Of a stretch of 64,000 bases of DNA, positions 18,056 to 27,486 are shown in pieces; position 1 is the first letter of the stretch, and each line of letters starts with the position of its first letter. A program made the position numbers and the translations under genes. A model generated the notes under the pieces. That model was not told the DNA's origin and ran no database searches. It worked only from the letters and a program-made list of their open reading frames with translations. The stretch covers positions 509,546-573,545 of the forward strand of contig JANQAO010000001.1 of NCBI GenBank assembly GCA_030386295.1. Reading direction: 5' to 3'. The stretch is from Candidatus Persebacteraceae bacterium Df01. Lineage in GTDB: Bacteria; Pseudomonadota; Gammaproteobacteria; Tethybacterales; Persebacteraceae.

Positions 18056-18739
18056 ATGGAATTTTCTCCTGAATGGGTGGCATCTCTCTTTGCCATTATC
18101 ATGATTGACTTGTTGCTTGCCGGCGACAATGCGGTTGTTATTGCTCTGGCAGCGCGCCGTCTGCCAAAACATCTGCAAAAACGGGCAGTGTATGCAGGTA
18201 CGGCGGGAGCTATCATCATCCGTGTGGCGCTAGTATTTTTTGCATTAAAACTATTGGCGACGCCGGGGTTGTCACTGGGTGGTGGTTTATTGTTATATTG
18301 GGTGGCGTGGCGATTATTGGCCAAAAACGATTCTGACGACAATTCCACTAGTGCCGCTGATACCTTTTGGTTGGCAATGCGCACTATTATCATCGCCGAT
18401 ACGGTGATGAGTTTGGACAATATTCTGGCGATAGCTGGCGCTTCACGTGGCGATTTGGGGTTGGTTATTTTTGGCTTTCTGCTTTCTATCCCGATTATGG
18501 TGGGCGGTAGCGTTCTTATCTTGCGTTGGATGGAAAAGGCACCTTGGCTTACAACTGTGGGCTGCGGGCTATTGGCGCTAATTGCTGGACGCATGGTGTT
18601 GGACGACCACTGGGTGCGTGCGTATATAGAATTACAAGCGTTATGGGAATGGTTGGCGATTGGATTATCTGCGGTAATTTTTACATCTGCTACCGCGTAC
18701 GCTGCCAAACGGTCTTCTAGCCCTTCGTCACCTTCCTAA
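18056..18739 (+). CDS. TerC-family membrane protein (YjbE type)
   Basis: Seven-helix inner-membrane protein of the TerC/YjbE group, implicated in Mn2+ or other metal export in characterised relatives. The 227 residues contain two internally related acidic motifs, IDLLLAGDNAVVIALA (about 17-32) and ADTVMSLDNILAIAG (about 118-132), as expected for the LysE-like fold. A GAGC sequence sits before ATG 18056. It follows the ABC ATPase by 33 nt, so the two may share a transcript and perhaps a metal-related role. No yybP-ykoY Mn2+ riboswitch pattern was recognised in the short leader. Confidence 0.87.
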   Translation: MEFSPEWVASLFAIIMIDLLLAGDNAVVIALAARRLPKHLQKRAVYAGTAGAIIIRVALVFFALKLLATPGLSLGGGLLLYWVAWRLLAKNDSDDNSTSAADTFWLAMRTIIIADTVMSLDNILAIAGASRGDLGLVIFGFLLSIPIMVGGSVLILRWMEKAPWLTTVGCGLLALIAGRMVLDDHWVRAYIELQALWEWLAIGLSAVIFTSATAYAAKRSSSPSSPS

Positions 18740-18751
18740 AAAAACTAAAAA

Positions 18752-20212
18752 TTGATGACGACGTTGCCGCTTGTCATTCATTGGTTTCGGCAAGATTTGC
18801 GGTTGGCTGATAACCCAGCACTCGTTGCTGCCACCCAGCGGGGACGAGTATTACCGCTTTATGTGCTTGATGATGGTAGTGCGGGAGAGGAAAAAACTGG
18901 CGCCGCGGCCCGCTGGTGGCTTCATCATTCCTTAAAATCACTTAATCAATCATTCGCCGATAGATTGTGTGTGCGTATGGGCAATGCGGAAACCATTGTT
19001 CCATTGTTGGCAAGTACACATAACGCGGCCGCTGTTTTTTGGAATCGCTGTTATGAGCCGTGGCGGCAGGCACAAGATGAAAAGATTAAAAAAATATTAA
19101 ATTCTGAAGGTGTGGAAGTGTACTGCTGTAATGGGGCGTTACTGTGGGAGCCGCAACAAACATTAAAAGCCGACGGCACGCCGTACAAAATATTTATGCC
19201 GTTTTATCGTAATGGTTGCTGGGGTGCTTCGCCGCCAAGAAAACCGCAGCCCGCACCAGTGACACTGAAACCGGCAGAATTAATAACCGCACAACAGTCT
19301 GCCCGAGATATTGATAATTTGAATTTGTTGCCTGCAATTCGCTGGGACAGACAATTAATACCGCATTGGAACATTAGCGAAGCGGCGGCGCAAAAGTTAT
19401 TGTTCGACTTTGTTAGCGAAAAGTTAAAGCATTACAAAACGGGGCGAGATTTTCCTGCTCAGGGGCAAGTGTCAAGGCTGTCGCCCTATTTGCACGCTGG
19501 ACAGTTATCTCCTAATCAAGCTTGGCACGCCGCCCAAGTACAGGTGCAACGATGGCGCGACATTGGCGACACGTATGCTGTGGATAATGCGGCGCACTTT
19601 TTTAGCGAATTGGGATGGCGAGAGTTTTCTCATAGTTTGTTGTATCATGTTCCTAGGCTGCCGGATGATAATTTGCAGGAGAAATTTAACCGCTTCCCAT
19701 GGCGGGATGACGAAGAAGCTTTGCACCGCTGGCAGCGCGGTCAAACTGGGTTTCCGATTGTGGATGCTGGAATGCGGGAATTGTGGCAGACCGGCTACAT
19801 GCACAATCGGTTACGTATGATAGTAGGATCTTTTTTGGTTAAAAATTTACTTGTGCACTGGCATTACGGTAAGCGTTGGTTTTGGGATTGTCTAGTGGAT
19901 GCTGATTTGGCTAACAATAGTGTTGGTTGGCAGTGGATTGCCGGCTGCGGTGCCGACGCTGCGCCGTACTTTCGTATTTTTAATCCAGTGATGCAGGGGC
20001 AGAAATTTGATTCGTCGGGTGAATACACTCGCCACTATGTACCGGAGCTTGAGAAAATACCAGACCGTTATCTTTTTAATCCGTGGGAAGCACCGGCTAC
20101 GGTGTTGTCTGCCGCCGGCGTGGTATTGGGAAAAAACTATCCTCATCCGCTTTGCGATTTGAAGGCATCGCGAGTGCGTGCTTTGGCAGCGTTTGCAGCG
20201 TTAAAAAAATAA
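18752..20212 (+). CDS. phrB: Deoxyribodipyrimidine photolyase
   Basis: Light-driven repair of cyclobutane pyrimidine dimers. The 486 residues begin with an alpha/beta antenna domain (IHWFRQDLRLADNPAL). The helical FAD domain follows, with SRLSPYLHAGQLSPNQ, FFSELGWREFSHSLLYH, TGFPIVDAGMRELWQTGYMHNRLR and NSVGWQWIAGCGADAAPYFRIFNP. These are hallmark FAD- and dimer-contacting segments of class I photolyases. The second chromophore cannot be assigned by eye. The reading frame starts 12 nt after terC and ends convergently with lpxC, 20 nt away. Presence of a photolyase suggests at least some light exposure of the cell or its ancestors. Confidence 0.95.
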   Translation: MMTTLPLVIHWFRQDLRLADNPALVAATQRGRVLPLYVLDDGSAGEEKTGAAARWWLHHSLKSLNQSFADRLCVRMGNAETIVPLLASTHNAAAVFWNRCYEPWRQAQDEKIKKILNSEGVEVYCCNGALLWEPQQTLKADGTPYKIFMPFYRNGCWGASPPRKPQPAPVTLKPAELITAQQSARDIDNLNLLPAIRWDRQLIPHWNISEAAAQKLLFDFVSEKLKHYKTGRDFPAQGQVSRLSPYLHAGQLSPNQAWHAAQVQVQRWRDIGDTYAVDNAAHFFSELGWREFSHSLLYHVPRLPDDNLQEKFNRFPWRDDEEALHRWQRGQTGFPIVDAGMRELWQTGYMHNRLRMIVGSFLVKNLLVHWHYGKRWFWDCLVDADLANNSVGWQWIAGCGADAAPYFRIFNPVMQGQKFDSSGEYTRHYVPELEKIPDRYLFNPWEAPATVLSAAGVVLGKNYPHPLCDLKASRVRALAAFAALKK

Positions 20213-20232
20213 CTGTCGTTGTATTGTTTTAA

Positions 20233-21096
20233 TCAGACCCATTTCCACGTTTCTTTGTCTGCCATGAGAGCTCGTACCAAGGCGTTATTCACGCCGTGAC
20301 CGGGACGTTCGGCTTCGTAGTCGGCGAGTATCTGGTGACCATTGATGTAACAATCGCCAATGGCATCTAGTACCTTGTGGCGCACAAATTCATCCGGATA
20401 GCGTAGTCCTTCCGTATTGAGCACGCCTTTGTCATCGTACACCACGGCGTTACTGAGTGAGCCGCCCAGTGCTCGGTGGTGGTGGCGCATTAACTCCACA
20501 TCATTAATGTAGCAAAAGGTGCGTGCGCGTGAAATCTCTTCCTCATAATCGTCTGCTCCTAAACGGTGAGCAAAGCAATTACCGGTTCGTCGCACCACTT
20601 CGTGCGGGTAGTCAATGCGTACCGCATAGCCAGAAATACCGTTGGTATTAGGAACAAAACGCGCACACGCACCTTCACATTCCACTGACACTTCACGCAG
20701 AACTTTAACCTGTCGTCGAGGAACTTGTTGTTTAGTAATGCCACAGGCATCGGTAACAAGCAACATCCATGGCACAGAACTGCCGTCTAGTATTGGTAAC
20801 TCAGGGCCGTCCACTTCCACGGTCAGATTGTCAATGGTCAGTGCCGACAGTGCTGAAAGTAAATGCTCCACAGTGCTTATTTCAGCGTTATCGCTACAAA
20901 GCGTGGTGGCAAGCTGCGTATTACCAACATTACCACTGTCGGCTTTGATGCAAGTATTAATGTCGGTGCGGCAAAAAATAATGCCACTATCAGCGTCGGC
21001 GGGCAATAGTTTTACATGAGCGGTGTGACCGCTATGCAAAGCGGTACCGGAAAAGCACCAGGAGCGAGCGATAGTTTGTTGTGCTGGCGCGTTCAT
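20233..21096 (-). CDS. lpxC: UDP-3-O-acyl-N-acetylglucosamine deacetylase
   Basis: Zinc amidase performing the committed step of lipid A synthesis. The 287 residues show the zinc ligands in VEHLLSALS and RHKVLDAIGD (His and Asp). The catalytic histidine is in ERPGHGVNNAL. The N-terminal TALHSGHTAHVKLLPA motif is typical. It is somewhat shorter than the common 300-305 residues, mainly at the C-terminus, which ends at ADKETWKWV. It is the last gene of the dcw cluster, 115 nt after ftsZ, as in many proteobacteria, and converges with phrB. Confidence 0.96.
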   Translation of the reverse strand: MNAPAQQTIARSWCFSGTALHSGHTAHVKLLPADADSGIIFCRTDINTCIKADSGNVGNTQLATTLCSDNAEISTVEHLLSALSALTIDNLTVEVDGPELPILDGSSVPWMLLVTDACGITKQQVPRRQVKVLREVSVECEGACARFVPNTNGISGYAVRIDYPHEVVRRTGNCFAHRLGADDYEEEISRARTFCYINDVELMRHHHRALGGSLSNAVVYDDKGVLNTEGLRYPDEFVRHKVLDAIGDCYINGHQILADYEAERPGHGVNNALVRALMADKETWKWV

Positions 21097-21211
21097 ACAA
21101 TTGGGAAATTCTTTTTTCTTGGAAAGATAAAGGAAACACGAAGAATGTCTTTACCGCCGATAGTGCCGGTAATTAACAGCAGGTTGAAAATATCCCAAAA
21201 TGGAGGTGTGG

Positions 21212-22360
21212 TTAATTGCATTGACGGCGCATAATCGTGGGAACTTTGCGTTCATCGCCACCCAATTTTTCGCGTAGCTGCTCTTGTCTATGTCGTTGGC
21301 GTGCTGGCATAAAACAAGGATCTTTAATGCCACTGCGAATGACTTCCAAATCAGGTGCGCCACCACCGACGGCAGCGGCAGAAAATTCCATTGCTTGTGC
21401 CTCGCCATTAATACCGGTGGCGATGATGGTAACGCGAATTTCTTCACCCATACTTTCATCGTACACCAAGCCCACAAAACGTTCATTGCGACAGTTTGGT
21501 GCTTTTTCGTCAATTACGGCGTGCACGGCGTCGGCTTCGGATAGGCGAATATAGTCGCCAGAAGCGGTAATATTGACGAGGAAGTGACTGGCTGATGACA
21601 AATCTACGTCTTCCATGAGCGGACAGCACAAGGCTTCCTGTGCTGCTGCCGTGGCACGGTCGGTGCCGGTGGCGCAAGCTGAGCCCATTACAGCCTTGCC
21701 TTTTGCCGACATCACGGCGCGCACATCATTGAAGTCCAGATTCATTTCACCCGGTTTGGTGATGATTTCGGAAATACCACACACAGCGTTATAAAGTACG
21801 CCATTAGCGGCGGCCAAGGCGTCTTTGAGCATGACATCATTGCCAAGTACATCCTGCAGTTTGGCGTTGGGTACAACCAAAAGAGAATCTACTTCTTTGG
21901 ATAGTGCTTCTATCCCGTTTATTGCCGAGGCACCGCGTCGTTCGTGGTCAAATGGTGAAGTTACTACAGCTACGGTCAGTGCTTTTTCTTCACGTGCTAG
22001 GCGGGCAATGATGGGTGAGGCGCCGGTTCCGGTACCTTTTCCCATGCCAGCGGTAATAAATACCATGTCACAGCCGCGTACTAACTCTTGGAGGCGGCGA
22101 GATTCTTCTTCTGCTGCTTGTGCCGCTAGTTTGGGGTCGGCACCGGCACCTAGTCCGCGGGTGAGACCTTCGCCAATATGTACACATTCCACACCTTGAA
22201 TGGAGGCCAGTGCCTGCGAATCGGTGTTAACGGCAGCATATTCTATTCCGCTTACGTGGCGATCTTGCAGATAGCGGATGATATTGCCACCGCAACCGCC
22301 GACACCGATAACGCGAATTCGTGCCGGAGATTGGGTATTGTCTAAAAATTGGATGCTCAT
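21212..22360 (-). CDS. ftsZ: Cell division GTPase FtsZ (unusual GTP-binding signature)
   Basis: Tubulin-like GTPase that forms the division ring. The 382 residues have GVGGCGGNIIRYL at the N-terminus, a T4 loop reading GMGKGTGTGASP, T7-loop residues in MNLDFNDVRAVM, and a C-terminal peptide ending KVPTIMRRQC that fits the FtsA/ZipA-binding tail. The T4 loop is odd: the family consensus is GMGGGTGTGAAP, and here the second Gly of GGGTGTG is Lys (codon AAA). Other departures are VPNAKL for the usual PND-(K/R)-L, and CATGTDRA for ASGEDRA. The frame is intact and the gene is in its normal place 43 nt after ftsA, so it is probably functional but divergent. Confidence 0.95.
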   Translation of the reverse strand: MSIQFLDNTQSPARIRVIGVGGCGGNIIRYLQDRHVSGIEYAAVNTDSQALASIQGVECVHIGEGLTRGLGAGADPKLAAQAAEEESRRLQELVRGCDMVFITAGMGKGTGTGASPIIARLAREEKALTVAVVTSPFDHERRGASAINGIEALSKEVDSLLVVPNAKLQDVLGNDVMLKDALAAANGVLYNAVCGISEIITKPGEMNLDFNDVRAVMSAKGKAVMGSACATGTDRATAAAQEALCCPLMEDVDLSSASHFLVNITASGDYIRLSEADAVHAVIDEKAPNCRNERFVGLVYDESMGEEIRVTIIATGINGEAQAMEFSAAAVGGGAPDLEVIRSGIKDPCFMPARQRHRQEQLREKLGGDERKVPTIMRRQCN

Positions 22361-22403
22361 GATGGTCTCCTGATAGTGTGATTAGTAAAATGATAAAAAA
22401 TGG

Positions 22404-23660
22404 TTATGATTTGTCGGTTAGTAGCTTTCGCCACCAGCTGGAAAAATCGGCTAAAAAACCTTCTTGTCGGCGACGGTGGGCGCTTTCATAGCGATGCGTG
22501 GCAGCCATACTTAAAAGTCCCATGCTGGTAGCAAAACGTGGTGCTGTCACGCGCTCGTGGTTTTCACCGCGATAGCGAGCATGTCCTACACGTGCTGGCA
22601 TGTTGAGTTTTGCTGCCGCAGCTTCGGTGATGCCGGGCATCAAAGCGCCGTCGCCCACCAGCACAACACCAGCCGATAGTGGTCGCGATTCACTGCCATA
22701 AGGCGCCAGTCGGTTGGCGACGGTTTCTAATATTTCGTCTACGCGGTGGCTAATGGTGTCGCGCATCACGTGCATGGATTGCCGGCTTTCGCCGTCGCCG
22801 CCGACTTCCGATAGTGAAACAAATTCACCACCGTCACCGGTCAAGCCGATTTGTTTTTTAGCGCGTTCTGCCGATTCCATGGAAGCGTGGTGCATGTGGG
22901 CGATATCATTGTGAATGTCGTCAGAAGCGATAGGAATAGAAAATGTTTTGCACACCACGCCGCCGGAGTACACAGCTACATCAGTGGTACCGGCGCCGAT
23001 ATCCGCCACGCAGACACCTAAACGCTTTTCGTCGTCGGTGAGTACGCTACACGCAGCCCCCAGCCCTGAAAACACAAATTGATTTTCTACTTCTACACCG
23101 CATTGCAGCATACATTTTTCTAAATCAGCAAGCACATTGGCTGATGCCAGCACCAAATGCATGTCGCCAGATAATTTGTGACCACTCATCCCCAGAGGTT
23201 TTTGCACACCCTTTTGACCGTCTACTTCATAATCGCGCTCCAAAGTAGCAATAACGCGCATGTTGGTTCGCGGTGCGACTTCAGCCCGCGCCATAGCTTT
23301 AACTTTGCTGATGTCAGAAACCGATACACTCATCTCGCTGATAACAGTAGAGCCGGTGGTATTTACGCCACTGATATGCTCTCCTGCCACCGCTGGCCAG
23401 ACTGACTGCACTTTGCATTTGGACATAATTTCAGCTTCTTTGAGCGCGTTGCCAAACGCCGCTGTTGCCTGTTCAATATTGACGACTCTTCCTTCGCGAA
23501 TGCCGCCGGTCGGCGCTTCGCCGATACCAAGCAGGCGAATGGAATGTTCATCCGGCGCTTCTGCTACTAGCACTCGTACTGCGGCACTTCCAAAATCCGC
23601 CGCTGCCAATGCTGGTCCGCTGCGCTTTTGCGTTGTTGTTTTATTATCACCGTTTTTCAT
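22404..23660 (-). CDS. ftsA: Cell division protein FtsA
   Basis: Actin-like ATPase that tethers FtsZ to the membrane. The 418 residues have the phosphate-1 motif AAADFGSAAVRVLV, the 1C subdomain, phosphate-2 VADIGAGTTDVAVYSGG and the adenosine motif VVLVGDGALMPGI. The C-terminal amphipathic helix reads FLADFSSWWRKLL, the membrane-targeting sequence. The start ATG overlaps the ftsQ stop by 4 nt. Nothing abnormal apart from a basic, unstructured first 15 residues. Confidence 0.96.
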   Translation of the reverse strand: MKNGDNKTTTQKRSGPALAAADFGSAAVRVLVAEAPDEHSIRLLGIGEAPTGGIREGRVVNIEQATAAFGNALKEAEIMSKCKVQSVWPAVAGEHISGVNTTGSTVISEMSVSVSDISKVKAMARAEVAPRTNMRVIATLERDYEVDGQKGVQKPLGMSGHKLSGDMHLVLASANVLADLEKCMLQCGVEVENQFVFSGLGAACSVLTDDEKRLGVCVADIGAGTTDVAVYSGGVVCKTFSIPIASDDIHNDIAHMHHASMESAERAKKQIGLTGDGGEFVSLSEVGGDGESRQSMHVMRDTISHRVDEILETVANRLAPYGSESRPLSAGVVLVGDGALMPGITEAAAAKLNMPARVGHARYRGENHERVTAPRFATSMGLLSMAATHRYESAHRRRQEGFLADFSSWWRKLLTDKS

Positions 23661-24334
23661 GTCTTGACCTCTGGCGTTTCATCGCCGACGATAATGGAAA
23701 ACCCGCGTTCGTAGCGCAAGTCAATCACCTGAATGTTGGCAAAACGTTGTCGTACTTTGACGATATTGTCAACATAACGTTGAAGCCGTTCCTGACGGGC
23801 ATCACGTCCCAAATATAGTACCCGCCCACCGTCCAAAAACACCTGCCAAGCGCCGTCGTCACCGACTTGCAACTGCGCAATAGATTCACCTAATGGGCTA
23901 AGTGCGGCGACAGCGTGGTGATAAAACTCGGTCATACTGGCAGCACGTTCTGCTGGACCAGTAAAAATTGGCAGCCACTGTTGTGCCTGACCGGCATAGC
24001 GACGTCCGTTGTCATCTACTAAACCACCGTTGTTCCACACCGCTAATGGGTGACGAGTCATAAGCGTAACTTCTAACGTGTTAGGTAGGCGACGGCGTAG
24101 GCGTACATCGCTGACGGCAGGCAAAAGCAGCAAATTTTTACGCCACGCGACCATATCTAACGTTAATAGATTGTTGCCGCGTAAATCGCGCAATAAAGTA
24201 TTGGCGGCGGCACGCACTGCGGTATCACCACCTTCTAAACGTACCTGCCGGATAACTGCCGCCGTTGTAGCAAACCATAGCAGACCGATAAAAAACATCG
24301 CCAGTAAGGCATATTCAATCCGCCGCCGTGTCAT
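23657..24334 (-). CDS. ftsQ: Cell division protein FtsQ
   Basis: Bitopic divisome scaffold. The 225 residues comprise a short cytoplasmic tail, one transmembrane helix (about residues 9-29, LLAMFFIGLLWFATTAAVI), a POTRA domain containing VRLEGGDTAVRAAA and LRRRLPNTLEVTLM, and the beta domain ending DLRYERGFSIIVG. Sequence is weakly conserved in this family; gene position between ddl and ftsA supports the call. It overlaps both neighbours by 4 nt. Confidence 0.93.
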   Translation of the reverse strand: MTRRRIEYALLAMFFIGLLWFATTAAVIRQVRLEGGDTAVRAAANTLLRDLRGNNLLTLDMVAWRKNLLLLPAVSDVRLRRRLPNTLEVTLMTRHPLAVWNNGGLVDDNGRRYAGQAQQWLPIFTGPAERAASMTEFYHHAVAALSPLGESIAQLQVGDDGAWQVFLDGGRVLYLGRDARQERLQRYVDNIVKVRQRFANIQVIDLRYERGFSIIVGDETPEVKT

Positions 24335-25227
24335 TGTGCGCTCTCCCAGATGCGGTACACTAACGTATCATAATCTATTCCAGCTGCTTTTGCCGCCGCA
24401 GGGACTAAACTGTGTGAAGTCATGCCGGGGATAGTATTCACTTCTAAAAATTGTACTCCCGAGTTGGTGAGAATGAAATCTACTCGCCCCCAGTGGTGAC
24501 ATCCCAATAACTGAAACGCTTTTAGAGATTGCGATTGGAGTTGTTTTTCTTTTTCTGCGGGCAATCCACAAGGGCATGAAAATTGTGTGTCTTCGGCGAC
24601 GTACTTGGCATGATAATCATAAAATGTTTTGGCACTACGAATACCAATAAGCGGTAGGACAGTGTCGTCAATAATAGAGGCGGTGTACTCATCGCCGTCA
24701 ACAAATTGCTCAACCAATGCTGGCGCTCCTTCGGAAGCAGCGGCGACAATGGCGGCTGGCAGTTCATCTGACTTGCGCACGACAGCGGCGTGAGTGCTAG
24801 AGCCGCCACAAGAAGGTTTGACAAACAAAGGTAACCCTAGCGCTTCCTGCACTCTTGCTGCATCGGTGGCATCGGTTGCCAGTTCCCACTGTGGTGTAGG
24901 AATGCCGCCCCCACGCCACAGCAATTTGGTGCGATGTTTGTCCATCGCCAGTGCTGAGCCTAATAAGCCGCTACCAGTACACGCCAAACCAAGAGTTTTG
25001 AGTGCTCCTCGTATTTCGCCATTTTCGCCGGCGCCGCCATGAAGAATATTAAAAACCCGAATCATGTCGGTATTGGTAATATCGGTCAGCGGGCGCGTCG
25101 CTGGGTCAAAAGTTTCCGTTTTTATATCAAGACGGCGCAAGGCGGCGAGCACCATTTCACCACTCATCAATGATATTTCGCGCTCTGGCGAATTGCCGCC
25201 TAATAATAAAATGGTTTTTTCAGTCAT
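24331..25227 (-). CDS. ddl: D-alanine-D-alanine ligase
   Basis: ATP-grasp ligase making the D-Ala-D-Ala dipeptide from the product of alr for MurF. From ATG 25227 (298 residues): LLLGGNSPEREISLMSG at the N-terminus, HGGAGENGEIRGAL, the ATP-grasp loop KPSCGGSSTHAAVV, the EQFVDGDEYTASII region and the metal-binding end GRVDFILTNSGVQFLEVNTIPGM. This start overlaps the murB stop by 8 nt; an upstream in-frame start at 25248 is less likely. Confidence 0.96.
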   Translation of the reverse strand: MTEKTILLLGGNSPEREISLMSGEMVLAALRRLDIKTETFDPATRPLTDITNTDMIRVFNILHGGAGENGEIRGALKTLGLACTGSGLLGSALAMDKHRTKLLWRGGGIPTPQWELATDATDAARVQEALGLPLFVKPSCGGSSTHAAVVRKSDELPAAIVAAASEGAPALVEQFVDGDEYTASIIDDTVLPLIGIRSAKTFYDYHAKYVAEDTQFSCPCGLPAEKEKQLQSQSLKAFQLLGCHHWGRVDFILTNSGVQFLEVNTIPGMTSHSLVPAAAKAAGIDYDTLVYRIWESAQ

Positions 25228-26113
25228 CCGTTTTTTTCCTACCAACAATGCGAACTTCGGTATTGAGCATAACGCCGGTTTGAGCCGCTACTTCGCTTTG
25301 CACCAGCACAATGAGATTTTCAATATCAGCAGCATTGGCGCCGCCGGTATTAACAATGAAATTAGCGTGTTTGTGTGAAACCATTGCACCACCAATGGCT
25401 CGTCCTTTGAGTCCGCAAGATTCAATCAATGCTGCCGCTGCCGTGCCGTCGGGTGGATTGCGAAATACCGAGCCACAACTAGGCTCGCCTAACGGCTGCG
25501 TTTGTGCTCGACGACGCAAGAGATCACGCACGCGGGAGCGGGCAACGGTAATATTTCCCTGAACAAAGTGTAGCCACGCAGCAGCAAAAAACGGTGTATC
25601 ACCGTTTTTGAACCGTACCGAACGGTAGCCAGTTTCAAAATCGCACGCGTCATGCAAGGCGCGCTTGCCGTCATTAAATACCAGTGCTTGCTTCACGTGT
25701 TGCCACGTTTCGCTACCGTGACAACCAGCATTCATAGACAGCGCGCCGCCGATAGTTCCGGGCACACCGGCAAAAAAAGCAGCGTCAGCAAAACCTGCAG
25801 CGGCGGCAAATTTTGCTAATTTAGGGCAGCCTACGCCGGCTTCTACATAAATCAAATCATCTTCTTGACGCATGGCACACAGTCCGGGTGCAGTGCGCAC
25901 CACGACACCACCAATGCCACCGTCACGTACTAACAAATTGCTACCGTGACCGACAAATAGCGCATTGCCTGCACGTGGATCTTCATGGCAAAAAGTACCG
26001 ACATCGGTCAGATCAGCAGGTATGAATAACGCTTCCGCTACGCCGCCGGCACGCCATGACGCTAGCTGCGACATCGGAAAATCGTGTTTCCACAGCCCGC
26101 GGAGTACTGTCAT
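25220..26113 (-). CDS. murB: UDP-N-acetylenolpyruvoylglucosamine reductase
   Basis: FAD- and NADPH-dependent enzyme producing UDP-MurNAc. The 297 residues have the FAD-binding VGHGSNLLVRDGGIGGVVV and GVPGTIGGALSMNAGCHG segments, the YRSVRF motif, and the catalytic serine in SCGSVFRNP. The distal acid lies in the C-terminal NTGGANAADIENLI segment. The start is coupled to the murC stop by a 4-nt overlap. Confidence 0.96.
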   Translation of the reverse strand: MTVLRGLWKHDFPMSQLASWRAGGVAEALFIPADLTDVGTFCHEDPRAGNALFVGHGSNLLVRDGGIGGVVVRTAPGLCAMRQEDDLIYVEAGVGCPKLAKFAAAAGFADAAFFAGVPGTIGGALSMNAGCHGSETWQHVKQALVFNDGKRALHDACDFETGYRSVRFKNGDTPFFAAAWLHFVQGNITVARSRVRDLLRRRAQTQPLGEPSCGSVFRNPPDGTAAAALIESCGLKGRAIGGAMVSHKHANFIVNTGGANAADIENLIVLVQSEVAAQTGVMLNTEVRIVGRKKTDD

Positions 26114-27486
26114 GAGGCCTCCAACAAAAGTTTTGGCAGCGCACCGACATTGCCCGCGCCCATTGTCATAACCACATCATTGTCTTTGGCATAACGGTGT
26201 ACTATTTTTTGTGCCGCTGACAAATCGGGAACCGGATGCACCATGGTGCCACGAGTTTGTAGTACTTTTGTCAATGCCGCACTGTCAGCTCCGGCAATTG
26301 GTTTCTCCCCAGCGGGATACACATCCAGCAATACCACTACATCAGCCAAGGAAAGCGAATCAACCAGTGCCGTAAATACGTCGCGAGTGCGTGTGTAACG
26401 GTGTGGTTGAAATGCCAGTAGTATCCGCCGTCCGGGATAGGCATCGCGCAGTGTTTCTAACGTAGCAGTAATTTCGGTGGGATGGTGTGCATAGTCATCA
26501 ATCAGCAACGCCGTGCCAGAATTAATGGTGAGCGCACCATGTGTTTCCAGCCGTCTTCCAACGCCGGAAAAATTATGTAATCCAGCGGCCATGGCAGGGG
26601 CTTCTACGCCTAGTTCGCGGGCGGCGGCACAAGCGCCGGCAGCGTTTTGTGCATTGTGTCTGCCTGCTACACGCAATTCAATGGATTGTGTTCCTTCCGG
26701 TAAATTGAGCGTAAAGTGAGTGCTGGCGTTTATTGTTCGTACATCAATAACACGCACATCGGCGGTTTCAGCAAAACCGTAAGTTGTTACTCGTACTGCC
26801 GATAATTCGGCGGCCAATGTCGCTGCTGGCGGGCTGTCAATACAGATAATGGCAGCACCATAAAAAGGCAAGTTTGCGACAAAGCCAGCAAAAGCTTTTT
26901 GTAGTTCTGCCATATCACCGCCAAAAGCTGGCAGGTGGTCGTTGTCAATGTTGGTAATCACCGCCGCCACAGGTTGTAAATGCAAAAAAGAGGCGTCCGA
27001 TTCGTCTGCTTCCACCACCGTAAATTCACCACCGCCAATGTGTGCGTTATCGTTACCTTGTAAAAGCCCGCCGATAATGCAAGTGGGAGCGCGACCGTCA
27101 GCGGTGAGAATAGCTGCCAGCATAGATGACACTGTTGTTTTACCGTGAGTGCCAGCTACGGCAATGCCGGGTTTGAATCGCAATACCTCGCCTAGCATTT
27201 GTGCCCGCGGGATAACGGGGACTCCACGTGCTGCCGCTGCGATTCGTTCGGGATTGTCTGTTGGCACAGCACCAGAATACACCACGCAATCGGCATTATC
27301 AGCATGTGAGGCAGCGTGACCGACAAATACCGTTACCCCTGCTGCTCGTAACCGCACTAAAGAAGGCTGTTCACGGGTGTCAGAACCGCTCACTGCATAG
27401 CCTAGGCTTTGCATGACTTCTGCTAATCCACACATGCCGGCACCGCCAATACCGACAAAATGAATATGTCGAATTTTATGCCGCAT
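26110..27486 (-). CDS. murC: UDP-N-acetylmuramate-L-alanine ligase
   Basis: First Mur ligase, adding L-alanine to UDP-MurNAc. The 458 residues comprise the Rossmann domain (HFVGIGGAGMCGLAEVM), the central ATPase with AVAGTHGKTTVSSMLA and EADESDASFLHLQP, and the C-terminal domain with DDYAHHPTEITATLE and FQPHRYTRTRDVF. Motifs and length are typical. It overlaps murG by 11 nt and murB by 4 nt. Confidence 0.97.
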   Translation of the reverse strand: MRHKIRHIHFVGIGGAGMCGLAEVMQSLGYAVSGSDTREQPSLVRLRAAGVTVFVGHAASHADNADCVVYSGAVPTDNPERIAAAARGVPVIPRAQMLGEVLRFKPGIAVAGTHGKTTVSSMLAAILTADGRAPTCIIGGLLQGNDNAHIGGGEFTVVEADESDASFLHLQPVAAVITNIDNDHLPAFGGDMAELQKAFAGFVANLPFYGAAIICIDSPPAATLAAELSAVRVTTYGFAETADVRVIDVRTINASTHFTLNLPEGTQSIELRVAGRHNAQNAAGACAAARELGVEAPAMAAGLHNFSGVGRRLETHGALTINSGTALLIDDYAHHPTEITATLETLRDAYPGRRILLAFQPHRYTRTRDVFTALVDSLSLADVVVLLDVYPAGEKPIAGADSAALTKVLQTRGTMVHPVPDLSAAQKIVHRYAKDNDVVMTMGAGNVGALPKLLLEAS

